Made by a program: the position numbers and the translations under genes. The notes below the pieces were generated by a model that did not search any database, was not told the origin of the DNA, and worked only from the letters and a program-made list of their open reading frames with translations. From Echinococcus granulosus (Eukaryota; Platyhelminthes; Cestoda; Cyclophyllidea; Taeniidae), in assembly GCF_000524195.1 (NCBI RefSeq), contig NW_020170381.1, positions 637,650 to 701,649 of the forward strand: a stretch of 64,000 nucleotides of DNA. Direction: 5' to 3'. Positions 53,101 to 64,000 of this stretch are shown here, piece by piece. The stretch's first letter is position 1, and every line of letters starts with the position of its first letter.

Positions 53101-55773
53101 GTAGGAACAGTTGTTTCAGTAACCAAGAGTGTGCCCAGCATTGTAATAAAGTTAACATTTGGAGTAGTTAAATGAATTGTATCAATTCTTAATACGTAGT
53201 AAACAACAACGAACTCATGTTTTTTTTACTTCTTGCTGGCATCTTTTTAAAGGCGTCCTATTTACTGTTTTTGATGTGTAATATGACGCTACCGTCCCAC
53301 GTCCTTTTCATCCAGTATCTATTCCTGAACGCATATCCATGTTCAATTCAGCAGTTTCTATTGCATGGATTCACCCTTTAAGTAGCTTACCCTTCTGTTC
53401 GTTTGGTCATATTTCCCTCACCACTGCTATAAAAATCAGCTGGAGGAACGAGCGAAAAGTGATTGGCATTAACGGGACGTGATGTGTTGTATATTGTTGG
53501 GTGACAGGGCCGTTTGAAATAGGAAGGTTGTTTTACGCCGAAGACATTTGTTTGTATGATAGTTCGAGCATCTAGCCACTTTTCGTTCAGAATTGCAATT
53601 GCTTCTCCCTTGCTTTGTTGGTAGATATGTGGCCATGTTTGCATATCTTTTCCCAAATTGATTCAACTTTGTGTTCTAGCTATTAATCCTTCCGTTTTTG
53701 TTCTTTTTATAGAGTGCGTGCGTTTGGCAAATGCAGAAATCGAACAATACAAGGCGCACATAGCTGATTTACAGAAAGCTGGTCAGTCTGTCATTTTTTG
53801 AACTCGGGACACTTTGTTAACGCCTTCGGATCCGAATATTAATCCTAAAACTTTACTGCTGCAATCTCGAACGACACTTTATTGGATAGTTTTACTCCTC
53901 CCGTTTATTATGGGGGGCTGTTGTTGGCGTTGTTTTTCCTATGCTGGTGAGCATTTCCCTTGAATTTCCCTCTTAACTCTGGCACACGGTGTGCATTCCG
54001 CTCCTGCAAGTGTAGCGATGTAGACACAGGTGTTTTAGCCGTCTGCGGAATCTTTGTCACTAATAATATCTGCTAAAGAAACTCTTGTAAGTAATAGGAG
54101 CTTTTTCTTGAGACAATCAACGGACCTTTGCCAAAGTTTGTGTTTACAAATGCTCGACCGTGGCTCCGTCCTTCATTCATCTTACCTTTTTGCTATCCTT
54201 TCTTTGCAATATTTTTTGCCCTGCGGATCTTAGATGAGACTAAAAATAAGTTCGCTTATCTTACATTGGCGACGTTGACTTTTCTTCAACGAGTAAAGTC
54301 GTACCGATTGAACGATTAGCTTTACGAAAACGCAGCAGCAAATTTTGGTTTACGCGTGCCTTCCACTGTCATTGCTTAAAACCGGCCATGAAACTGATTG
54401 CTGCATTGGCAACAAAATACACCTCCTTTTTGTTCTTACTTTTTACAATGAGTTTGTACGGTTGGTTTGTAATTTTAAGTAACATCCATATCGAATTGCT
54501 CCTGTTATTTTTGCCTGAAACTGTCTGATTACATTAGAAAACGTACGGTTTACTGAGAGGCGACTTCGTTTTGTGTCTGACCCACTTCTCGCTACTAATT
54601 GCCACAGGATGGGTTGAGACGGCGTCGGCAACAGTGAGTGGAGCAGATGACTCCAAGAGAGCGACGTCAGAACAGGACCTAGAGGAGATGCATGCGGAGT
54701 GTTGCGTTCTGCGCGCGCGCTTGGGCGACATAGAGGAGCAGATGGAGCAGACCCGAGAGAACCACCGCAGACTAGTGGAGGAGGCGCGCCAGCACCGTAA
54801 CGAGGTGGAACAGCTGCACTCTCAGCGGGCCGAGCTCGAGGCAGCGCTGGTCGAGTCGCAAGCGCAAATCACCAAACTACGCCAGCAGGCACGCGATCAC
54901 CAACACCCACGTGTCTCCACCGCTCCCTCTTCCAACAACCACCTATCATCCACCACTTCCTACGTGGCAGATACGCCTGTCCATACCGACCGACTCGAGC
55001 TGGTCCCTGGACGTCTGGTAACGGTGCGAAATCTTGTACCTCTCGAAGTTTGTACGCAAATCTTACAATCTCAATCAAACAACTCAACCGACTACTCATT
55101 TAGCCTTTTTTTCGTACATGCTATCAAACAGTTTAGTAACTAATTTTTCATGAAATTCAATAACTAATTTACGCATTTGGTGTTGGATTACGTTATTTCC
55201 CCAGAAATAGGCTAGCCGAAAGTTGGTGCTTTCAACATATGTATCTTTGCCCAGACGCCGACTGCGTAAATGCAGGATTTTTTGTGTTATTACGAATGGC
55301 ACTAGCGTTTTTTCGCAATATCTTATTGAAGTATGAATGTTAGATGCCTCAGTTAACCACAATAATGGTATTTGTAATTACTGAGAAAGTTACGGTTGTG
55401 GTTTTCGCATTTTAGTTGACGCATTGAGTCGGTAAACACCATTTAACGAATCCATACACTAACCAGTATTGCGCTTTAATCTTTTTACCTTTCGCCAGCT
55501 ACATCAGTTCGCCCTAGATAACGGTAGCAAAATTTATATCGGATTTTCGCAACATTTACCGCTTGTGTTTCTGACACATAACCCTTAACACAAAGGTACT
55601 TGCACTCAAAGTTTATGTTCACTCAGGGTTTTCGCGAATTAATCTGTGGGCTATTTGATTCATTCACAACGTGCTCTTTCCTTCCATTTTAGGCGTCTTC
55701 CCTAACTGTAATTCCACTCATGCTCTTGGTGTTTGCTGTAATGTTTGCGATCTTCTCCAAGTTCGTTAGTTAG
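47126..55773 (+). CDS. SLMAP: sarcolemmal membrane-associated protein homologue (SLMAP)
   Basis: SLMAP is a tail-anchored ER/nuclear-envelope protein of the STRIPAK phosphatase complex; its FHA domain binds phosphorylated MST/Hippo kinases. Fourteen exons: 47126-47329, 47360-47824, 47860-48000, 48072-48200, 48496-48637, 48715-48765, 48832-48924, 49109-49225, 49465-49511, 50137-50377, 51887-52147, 53713-53781, 54608-55017, 55693-55773. All phases agree, giving 816 aa (human about 828). The FHA domain (residues 1-140) shows IKVGRAVARSKASPNNAIFD, KVLSRNHAVIWF and LRDTNSSNGTF, with the phosphopeptide-binding Arg, Ser and Asn in place. DVVEHDTTHGCI and GWQAMLNEEKLL match the human protein. Coiled coils follow: LEEKNLQEAESKTQ, VEDLERECTHL and a long one in 54608-54900. 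A Ser-rich acidic linker is encoded by 50137-52147. The last exon is a transmembrane tail, LMLLVFAVMFAIFSKFVS. The middle exons rest on splice signals and phase more than on similarity. Confidence 0.93.
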
Positions 55774-56064
55774 GACTTCTTATCTCTTGACTTTTCTGGC
55801 CTTATACCTTTCACCATCTCAGAAATTGCAGACTTTCTTTGTGCAGCACCATATCAGACATTTCCTCACACCCTCACCCACTCTGTCCTTATCCCTTACA
55901 CCCTTGAACCATCGACGATCGTGCGCGACCTCTGTGAACAAAATCGGCCGTCCATACTCCTGCAGTGGGTGGATTCGGGTTGTGTTTCTTCCTCTTTCCC
56001 TCTTTTTTGGTCGTTTGAATCCGGTCTGACCGTATACGTACTCGCTCACACATCTTCCAATGTA

Positions 56065-56070
56065 AATAAA
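56065..56070 (+). terminator. candidate polyadenylation signal for SLMAP
   Basis: AATAAA about 290 bases after the SLMAP stop codon, same strand. Reasonable distance for a 3' UTR, but the motif is frequent by chance. Confidence 0.35.
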
Positions 56071-56792
56071 TTGTCGTCCTACCACTCTCATCAATCAGCG
56101 AATCAAATGTACCAAATTGTTTAGCACTGCTGCTGTAACTCACTCTTAGGTGATTCCTCATCTAGTCCGGACGTACCCACGACTGAACAAGTTCCCTCAC
56201 CACACTCACAAACCCACTCCCTTGTTGTCCTCGGCTATCCCCGAACGCTCGCGCTTCGGTTGCGGAAAATTTTGTGCTACGAGAAGACGAATCCAATTTC
56301 TTTCATTTCGATGTCTGCGAGTGTGTCGAGATGGAAACCATCGATGCCCGCCCGACGTCTTCTTGGAATTTCGGACCTATGGGCTAAGCCCTAACATCTC
56401 CCATGCTGTTTTCATCCACAAATTTTCTGCAAGAAATCTACAATTTGTGGATCTATACAAATACACCCACACGGCCACATCAGTGACACCCTCCCGCCTT
56501 TGGTCATGCTAATGGATGGATACTGTGGCAGATAGTTTAACTTTCAACAGCTTCCAAATCCCAGTGATTGTTCGTCTTCATTGGCTAACGGAGTTTTGAG
56601 GCCCCCTTGGATGCGTTGTTAATTTTAGAAATGGAATTAAATGATGGTGATTCGATGTTGATGGCCAGTCCGACATGTGGTGGTTTTAGTTCCCACAGCC
56701 TTACGGCGTCTGAAGGTGGGTACGTCAACCAGTTTCTCGAGCACCGGTTGAATCGCGTACACGCCATCCGTTAACCCAGGTGAGCAGACTCT

Positions 56793-57002
56793 ATGGACGT
56801 GTCCTCTTGCGGCTTGTGCTGTACCTTCCATTCATATGGAGTTACCAGCCCAGCATATTGTTTTCGTCGCGCGGGCCTCAGCCTTGACCATGTAAAAGTT
56901 TTTGTGGATCTCACACTGAGCCGGTTACATGCTGATCGTCTTGAAGTATACTTAGTCTCGAGAGTCTTGAAAAGAATCGTCGATGACGAGGGGAGGGGGT
57001 GA
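56793..57002 (+). pseudogene. possible remnant of a proprotein-convertase P domain
   Basis: One plus-strand frame reads LDHVKVFVDLTLSRLHADRL then EVYLVSRVLKRIVDDEG. This resembles the P-domain block of furin-like convertases, LEHAQARLTLSYNRRGDLAIHLVSP. The usual SPSGTRS turn is missing. Downstream at about 57135-57200 a second frame contains AETFHGANPDASNLGW, loosely like the HSWDEDPSGEW segment. No catalytic-domain part was found nearby, and the pieces do not join cleanly. It could be a decayed copy or chance similarity. Confidence 0.25.
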
Positions 57003-57858
57003 TTGTAGACTCCCAAGTATTGTTTCAAGGGACAAATTGACCCTTGTTTAAAGTCGTGAATAGTTGGTGACAAGTCTTTAATACGGATGTCCATAGCATC
57101 ATAAGCAGAAGAGCATTTTGCTTACCATTTGAGGTAGATATTATCATAGCTGAAACATTTCATGGTGCCAATCCTGACGCAAGTAATCTCGGATGGTAAG
57201 GACCTATCCACTAGTCGGTTTCAGTCGATGACCTCACTTAAAACTCATTACGGTAGCCAAACAATTCCAGCATTTCTGATCAAAATTCCGGTACTTCGTG
57301 TTTTTAATACATAGGGAATTCATTGTCTCAATTACAACCAAAATGCCAACGTTCGACGGAAGAGGACTCCTGCTACACTTTAGTCAGCACACGATTACGG
57401 ATACCGTTCACACACTTAATTCTAAGGTCAGCAATGAAAAGGTCTCCTTGAGCACTATACGGATGCAAATACGAATAAGTCAATGGAAAAAGTCGATAAC
57501 GTAACATCCTTTACTTCAAATAATAACAGTGGCGAACAGCAGTGCTTATCGTATTTTACGCATTAAAACAAGCTAATAGGGTAGTTTCAACACTGCTATT
57601 TAGTAGTTAAATTTACAGAAGATAATAATTTTTACTTTTTTATTAGTTTGCGAAGGTGTCGCAATCATCTAAAGTTACCCTATTTTAATAAGTTTGGCTA
57701 AAAGATCGGTGCGGGCCTCATTACATCAATTTCTAACCTCCCTTAGATCGCAGATTAAGTGTAATCTTTCGGTTTTATTAAAATAAGGCAGACATTAATT
57801 TCATGTCTCTTACAAATTATTTGTATTGGAAGCAACGCGTCTGCAACCTACGCCACGT

Positions 57859-58032
57859 TGTATTGGTAATGCGCTGGTTGTTTAAATCCCGGTTTTGGTA
57901 GCGAGGACACCTTGGGAATCCGCCGTTGTATCCTTACCTCCTGCCGTATCTTTAATTCTCCTGTTAGTTGATAATGCATGTTGTGCATGTTGTCTACTTT
58001 TGTCTTTAGGGAAGTCTCGGGGCGCTAAAACA
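57859..58032 (+). repeat. diverged LTR-like repeat (copy D)
   Basis: It starts TGTATTGGTAATGCGCTGGT, has CCCGGTTTTGGTAGCGAGG in place of the CTCGGTTTTAGTGAGGCG block, and ends TTTAGGGAAGTCTCGGGGCG CTAAAACA. The order of blocks matches copies A and B, but the middle is shortened and altered, so this is an older insertion. Confidence 0.55.
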
Positions 58033-58433
58033 TGTATTAGGTTTTCCCGCGAACCCATCTGTTTAGATATGTTGCGGGAATCCCATACTCCTATTTAAAG
58101 CTTCATTAAAGAATAGTTTTCTGCATACGCTTGATGTTTTACAGATTTTACAATGAAGAAATGAAAATATAACTCCTCACATCGCTGTAGGTCAGCTCAT
58201 TGAGTATTACCTTGAATAGAGGCATGGTTGACCTTGACACCTCATTTTAATTCACAAGTCAATACTCTAATGGCCCCATTAATCAAACCGATAATGACGA
58301 TAAGTTGTTTACTGGGTACTTGTTTGGGGTGAATTTTTCATCTTGTATGCAGTTATTTTTCGTCCAACCGGCTATTTCTCTGATGCTTTAAACATAATAC
58401 CCTCCTTGTTAAACATCTAGTTTTTCCTGAAGA

Positions 58434-58480
58434 CGATGTATGGAAGGCCTGGGGAACTATTGGCATGGCACAGATACTGT
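58434..58480 (-). repeat. fragment of the LTR-like repeat (copy E)
   Basis: On the plus strand the fragment has GAAGACGATGTATGGAAGG and CTATTGGCATGGCACAGA. These match the reverse complement of the inner blocks of copy A (GAAGACGAAAG, GGAGGTGTCTGGG, CTATTGGCATGGCCCA) with an internal deletion. Too short to define ends. Confidence 0.4.
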
Positions 58481-60490
58481 GTAGCTTAGCGGGACTATAA
58501 AGCAGGAGTCTTTATCGTCTGCAAAACCAAAAAGATGGGTCAAACAAATAATCTATTTGACAGCCAACGTTTAATCACTATTGTAGTGATTTGTTATTTT
58601 TCTCAACCATTAGGATACTTTAGTCTTTGCTGGTAGTACTTCTGTTCCGAAGCATGGCTTCTCAGCTCTTTTGTGCGTTATACGAGTTTGTATATGCACT
58701 TTGGCTGATTTCGGCTTCTGCGAGGGCTTGGGATGCAAAAATTTATTCACCAATTTTCTTGACATTTGTGTACTATAAGAGATACAATTGCCTTGTAACT
58801 TTGAAGCGCTGAAGAGCAATAAAGCTAGGACAAATACTACTTTGGGCGAGTCCGGAATCTGAGCTTGCAGCTAGCGTGCTACCAGTAGTAAATTTGTGCT
58901 TTACTAAAACGCAGTTGTTTCAGTGGCCGCTAAATGCGTGTGTATGGCAAGTCAGAATTCCGTCAACTTATGATGCGTGGTTCTTGCGTTCGGCCACGCA
59001 TGCAGTTTACCCCATAAAAACAAGCATTTCGAAATTATCATTACCGCTTGCAGCCCGATTCGCATTTTTTTTTTCAGTACGCACCATCCACGCAATTTAC
59101 ATGCAATTTTAGGTGATCAAAATGTCCTATTCGTTATACTGGTCATTAATTCTGTCTTGAGTTTATTTTCAAATAGTGTTGATAATCTTTAATGCTAGCG
59201 AAGTTAATTCAGAATTGAATGGCCTATTTTCTTTACATTAAGGCTCCCCAAAGGAGTTCCAAAACTCATTGGACTTTCTACCAAAGACTTTGAACATGGC
59301 AATCGCTTTGCTTAAATTAATGTTTCCTAAGAATGAGATAAATGCACCGTATTTTGCCAACAGGTAAAAACTCTCACCAAGGCTACAAATTGGCCCTATC
59401 AAGAGTATCAAGAAGTTAGGTGGAATGTTACCTGTTCAAAACCATCTCAGAACTGATAAGTGGCGGACAGATTAGTTGTGTGCCATTTGACATCAGGCAT
59501 TAAACCGATTGGAATGGTGAACTAGTACTCGGTACCAATGATAATACCTAAGGTTCTGAACCAAGGAGCCATTTTTTTCTATAAACCCTACTGTCTTTCT
59601 CGGAGTGGTATTAATTCTTTTAATTAAAGCGTACCACATTAAGAAATCTCATGGAGATAATTGTGATGGCAACCATTTATCGGTTAGTGAAAAGGCATGC
59701 TCTAGCAGAACGCGTAGGAGGCGAGCTTCCTCTTAATGCTTGCGCAGGAGGTCAAAATACCAAGTAACGTGCATTCAGAGCTATGGAGGGTAGACAACTC
59801 AAGTTACCTGCGTATAAGCGGAAATTCAGTACAAATTAACTTGCCTTGAGGTTTTGATTATACTTGCTTAAAATCATTCTCCTATGATGAGGCTTGCATT
59901 CAATTTAAAACAACGGAGTCCTCCGCACCTTGATCAGATCTACCATTCCTTTATGAATTTTTATTGTCTTTAACAACGCACCTTGAGCAGTAACAACTAG
60001 TCGTTTAAAAATTCTCTCACCCCATGTATATGCCATTATTAAATGAAAAAGACATTCTCGTTAAGCATAAGACAAGTAACAACAAATACTTATTTTTCAA
60101 ATGTTCCGCTGAACATTTACGCAGAGTAACGCTTTCATATCATCGGAGAGTAGCAGCCATTTTCGGCCACCGGATTGATGATGATAACAACGATTGCTTT
60201 AAGCCAGGTCTAATACAGACAAGAACTGAGATGTTATCCTTGAAATTATATGCACATTGTTTATTTTTGACGCTCATGCCTGTTTTTTGATAGAATCTCT
60301 AACAACGCAACCTTTACTAGATTTTTGACTTACTAATTCAATTTTCTACAATTCTCTTCTCATGCACAAAACTCCTTCTAATCGATTCTTACCCAACTAT
60401 TTGACGGAGGATTTGTAAGGTAACATCAATTACTAGGTCTTTATGACGAAAGTCAAACCAAGGTTTTTGACATTTCTAACATGACCGGCT

Positions 60491-62120
60491 TCAGAAGCCG
60501 TCGTGATCACCTCCCTTGCGATAGTCAGCATTAACTAGCAGACACTGGTGCTTGGAGTGCCCCGGACAGGGGAGGTTGGCCACTTCTATTGCCTGAACCG
60601 CTGATGTCAGATCACTTTCGGATATTTCATGTCCTAAGTCCTTGAGACCCTGCAAAATGAACTGAGAGAAAAGCACGTCACAATACAGAGGTTTGAATTA
60701 GGTTGACTACTGTTTTCAATTTCAAATACGAGAAATTGAAAGTACATTGACTATCTCCTTTTAAAAAGTTTTAAAAGACTTAAATGGTTGTAGTTCCACT
60801 ATTTGTTACGTTTTCTAAATCAATCAAAAAAATTAAGCGTTTGTAGCTAACTCCACTTTTCTCAATGTTTTTGATAGACTTCTAGACAGTGTTGAAATGG
60901 TAAAAACAGAAGAGTGGGATACATATACTCTCGTATGAGTGCATAACACGCATATTATTTTCTGCCTGATTAGGGTCCTCAACTGACTGATGGTAGTTTT
61001 TTCTCGTAGCGCATTGTCTTCGGGAGGAGCTGATGATGTATTCGAATGGAATCAATGGCACCTTTTACGTTCATACCCAGGTACAGGTTTGCGTATGTAG
61101 CCTAGAAAAACAAAGATACTTTGATAGTACCTTTTTCCTTCGAACACAAAGATGAGATGACATGTTTGATTAGCACCTGGATGGTGGCAGTGATGATCTG
61201 GGTGCCACCGGAAGCACCGATGACAAGTCGGACGGTACCGTTGGCGGCATCGGTGACGATGATGGGGGCCATGGAGGAGAAAGGTCGCCCTTTAGGTCGA
61301 ATGAGATGAGCCGGAGCGGGTGGCAGACCGAAAAAGTTGGTTGTCCCTGCGATCGAGAAGTCATTCATTTCGTTATTGAAGAGAATGCCTGTTCGCGAGC
61401 CCACGATTCCCGAGCCGAACCTTTGAAGGAGAAAGGGGAGTAGAGCATGATGACCAGGTTGTGCTTAATCGGCGTTATCTTTATCTGGGCAACCGGCCAG
61501 TTAACTAACCACTTACGGCATGTTAATGGTCGAGGTGATGGAGAGGCCGTCGCCCTCTGGTCCAACCATACTCACATGCGATGTGCCAATGTCGGTCATG
61601 GAGGCGAAAATTGAGCCGTAGTAACTCAAATTATGCGTTCCAGTGTCCGTAATTTTGGCCGCGATTTCATCTGCTCCCGGCAATGTCATCATTTTTCTCA
61701 AAAACTAAGTTTTACCTTATATAAGTAAAATGTTTCTTCCTAAACAAATCAAGCATTTATGGAATATTTGTTCAAGTCCCTTAAAAAATAACAATGCGAA
61801 TTTACGGCAGATTTTACCAACTAAGCAGGGATCTTGCATTATTTTCGTTATTCTATTCACCTGCTCTTCTTCAGTGTTCATGCAGCATTCGTCTGTAAGG
61901 AACGAGCGTTTGGCGAAGATGAGTTTAAAGACTTCTGCAAGTCGATGATAGTAGAGGACACCATCTCCATCGAATAGACCCTCCTTGTCCGTGTAATTGT
62001 AGCCTAAAAGACAGCGTTGGCAGTAATACTTGAACACCACTGCAAATACGACAAAAATGAAGTAAAGGTGATCTGTTTACCAAAGGCCACTTTGGGCGGA
62101 GCACAAGCACACCAATTGAT
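60491..62120 (-). CDS. gamma-glutamyltransferase, C-terminal part
   Basis: GGT moves the gamma-glutamyl group of glutathione to water or amino acids and is normally a membrane ectoenzyme that cleaves itself into two subunits. Exons: 62120-62081, 62039-61861, 61704-61517, 61420-61177, 61101-60988, 60649-60491; all phases fit. Features in order: YYHRLAEVFKLIFAKRSFL; then GTSHVSMVGPEGDGLSITST, where the Thr of GTSH is the autocleavage and catalytic nucleophile; then INMPFGSG, ILFNNEMNDFS, RPFSSMAPIIV, the oxyanion-type GASGGTQI, IHHQLLPK, and the end YRKGGDHDGF, matching DSRKGGEPAGY of vertebrate GGT. The complete small subunit is therefore present. Most of the large subunit, including the N-terminal anchor and substrate-binding Arg, is upstream and was not found before the window edge. 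Which GGT paralogue this is cannot be told. Confidence 0.93.
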
Positions 62121-64000
62121 CTTGTGAATCCCAGTAAAGAGCGCTAATCCAAAGCGACTAAATTATTCGCCTCAACGCTGGGGTAACGGGGACTGCATGG
62201 GATGCGTTCATTTTTTTCGGTTTGCAAACAGGCAGTACATTTTTTACCGCTATTTTATTTTAACTGTAGCATTATGCACATCGATTTTATGTCAAAAGGG
62301 TCACTTTTCTTCCTTCGTTGTCCCAAGAAAGGTAAGTGAGCACGCATGTAATGAATTCCTTTTGGTGCATTTTATGTCTAAAGTCCATGCAACGTGTAAC
62401 ATTGAATTGAAATTCACACAATTTCCGAGAAAAGTCAGATTTCCATAGTGCTATTGTGATCGCAGGATATTGGAATGGAAGTCGCAGATTAGCCTATATT
62501 TGAAGGTGATGTAAACATGATTAGAAATAAAAAAAGTATGGGTTCAGACAAATTGTGCAATCTTGTGACGTGTAAAAGGACAAGGACCTTTGCGTTGACA
62601 GATAGTCTTGCGATATTGAGAAGAGGCTGTAAATTTAGCGCAGATGTTGCTGCTTAAAGGAATAATGGGAGAAGTTGAACTGTGTAGATGCTATTGGCCT
62701 GTTTACTTAAATCTCTTAGGAGTGCCAGTGGCACTGCGGTCTTACTCTCTAGAACCAACCAGTTCTGCTATTCAGTACGTTTAACAGCTTGTCCGCTCTA
62801 ATTTCTTTTTTTTCTCCTGAGTCCACATCCCAAAATTTGCAGTGGAATAAGTGGCAAGACTGCTTCCTCAAACACTTCAACATTTAAAAGCTAACTGGAA
62901 AGCGAACTAGCATCAAGGTATGCAAAATCGAGATAAAAGCGAGTTTTTTGAAAATTTCTAAGTCCATGAAGAAGGGGATGTCAAAAGAAGTTCAGGAATT
63001 CGAAAAATAAGAAAAAGAAAGTCCCAACATGGCTGACAATGTTACGGCCTAAACAACCGTAGCTGTCTAACCAAATGGGTGTTGTCCCAAACTACGTAAA
63101 CTTGCTGCCTATTATAAAGTACAGTTCTATTGGTGCAACATTTTTAAGATAAGAGCTAAAAATAATATTCCCTGTCTGAATTGTTTTGCTACCCATGTTC
63201 CAAGTTTTGCCTTTGCCGTGCGTTAAAGCTAGTGAGACTATAATTCTGTCAGTAGACCATGTAATCCTAAAAGTACCCACTTCAAGACCGATAGGGTTCA
63301 TTACGTCTTTAGAGAGGACTCAGGCGCTACGATGGCGTCAAGGGTAAGCGAGTTTATTTCAAAACAGCGCCAATGACAATTGCATGGGTCGGATACTACG
63401 CTTAAAATTCACAAGGAGAATAACTCCACAGTGATTGGATGAATCTGCGCAAAAAGGGTTATGGAAACAGTGTTGACTTCTAGTAGCAACTCTAATTTAG
63501 AGCATTGTACAATTGCAAGGAATGGCACAAGACTAGATTTTTGAGGACTGAAGTCTTGAAGAAATAACTACAAGACCAATTTAGTGTCTCCCTACTATTC
63601 AGAAGACACGGATTGGTTCGTATAAGCGAGTGGGCGAAATTGAAAAGGTATCAGGTCAAAAAAGAGAAGCATAAGGGATTTTACAAACGAGTTTTGATTT
63701 TAAACAGATGTTCCTGCTGAAAGTGTTGGGCACTTGGAACACATTCTCAGGGAATTACCCAGTCTTAAGCGAATGAAGTCTAGCAATGTCTGACGGATAA
63801 ATCTACTTAGATGATCAACAGGTTCAAAAACCATTAAATTTTGTATAATGTCTTGTCGTGAAGGCAAAAAATAGCAGTGTCGTCTTTCTCCTTAGCTCGT
63901 CGCTACTTTACTCAAATAATATTTCAATGAAGCAGAACGCCATTGAACGCCAAGAAAGATGCCCAAAACGGAAACTAGCTGTAGAAACGATCTCGTTCCG
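62121..64000. other. GGT upstream intron or spacer, no exon recognised
   Basis: The GGT large-subunit exons must lie upstream of 62120 on the minus strand. I found no frame here with GGT motifs; the frame 63092-63301 has none. The stretch is therefore probably a long intron, with the remaining exons beyond the right edge. Confidence 0.45.

Larger units (their letters stand above)
55774..60490. other. intergenic between SLMAP and GGT 3' ends
   Basis: Convergent 3' ends of SLMAP (plus) and GGT (minus) bound this 4.7 kb stretch. It holds the possible P-domain remnant at 56793-57002 and two diverged repeat copies (57859-58032 and 58434-58480). The C/T-rich frames at 55745-56512 are probably SLMAP 3' UTR or spacer and show no domain. 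Confidence 0.5.

Noticed and set aside
56585..57094. Overlapping minus-strand frames
   Set aside because: Basic, low-information proteins; the plus strand gives the better, though weak, P-domain resemblance.

Overview
This is a eukaryotic window of about 64 kb. It fits a parasitic flatworm (Platyhelminthes) best, most likely a tapeworm. The evidence is AT-rich intergenic DNA, animal-only gene families (ephrin, SLMAP, SSNA1, EDEM3), and exons joined by many very short introns. I could close about sixteen introns of 30-40 nt with consistent GT..AG ends and phases. A 100-N assembly gap lies at 30008-30107. Species cannot be fixed from sequence alone.

Layout. (1) 1-1381, minus: 3' part of a gene with a PDZ-like segment that runs off the left edge. 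(2) 3589-10868, plus: EDEM3-type ER mannosidase-like protein with signal peptide, GH47 domain and PA domain. (3) 13258-13671, plus: complete SSNA1/NA14 in three exons. (4) 18689-24666, minus: an ephrin with a C-terminal GPI-type hydrophobic tail. (5) 24.7-34.5 kb: a long stretch with no recognised gene, containing the gap and one old dispersed repeat. (6) 34536-35472 and 36572-37518, minus: two tandem hnRNP A/B paralogues with the same three-exon structure. (7) 40063-41416, minus: an unrecognised coding region. (8) 43336-44922, minus: complete UBXN1-type UBA/UBX protein in eight exons, with a C2H2-like finger. (9) 47126-55773, plus: full SLMAP homologue in fourteen exons (816 aa as reconstructed), with FHA domain, coiled coils and a tail anchor. 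(10) 56.8-57.2 kb: a weak remnant resembling a proprotein-convertase P domain. (11) 60491-62120, minus: the C-terminal part of gamma-glutamyltransferase, including the catalytic threonine region.

A dispersed repeat of about 200 bp with TG..CA-like ends occurs at least five times. The two best copies lie in opposite orientation on either side of UBXN1. Its form suggests solo LTRs of a small non-autonomous LTR element, such as the TRIM elements known from taeniid tapeworms.

The genes do not form an operon or one pathway. EDEM3 and UBXN1 both belong to ER-associated degradation and p97/ubiquitin biology. SLMAP belongs to the STRIPAK complex, SSNA1 to microtubules and centrioles, ephrin to cell guidance, the hnRNPs to RNA processing, and GGT to glutathione metabolism. 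Exon boundaries were worked out by hand from splice signals, frame and similarity to remembered families, not by alignment software.
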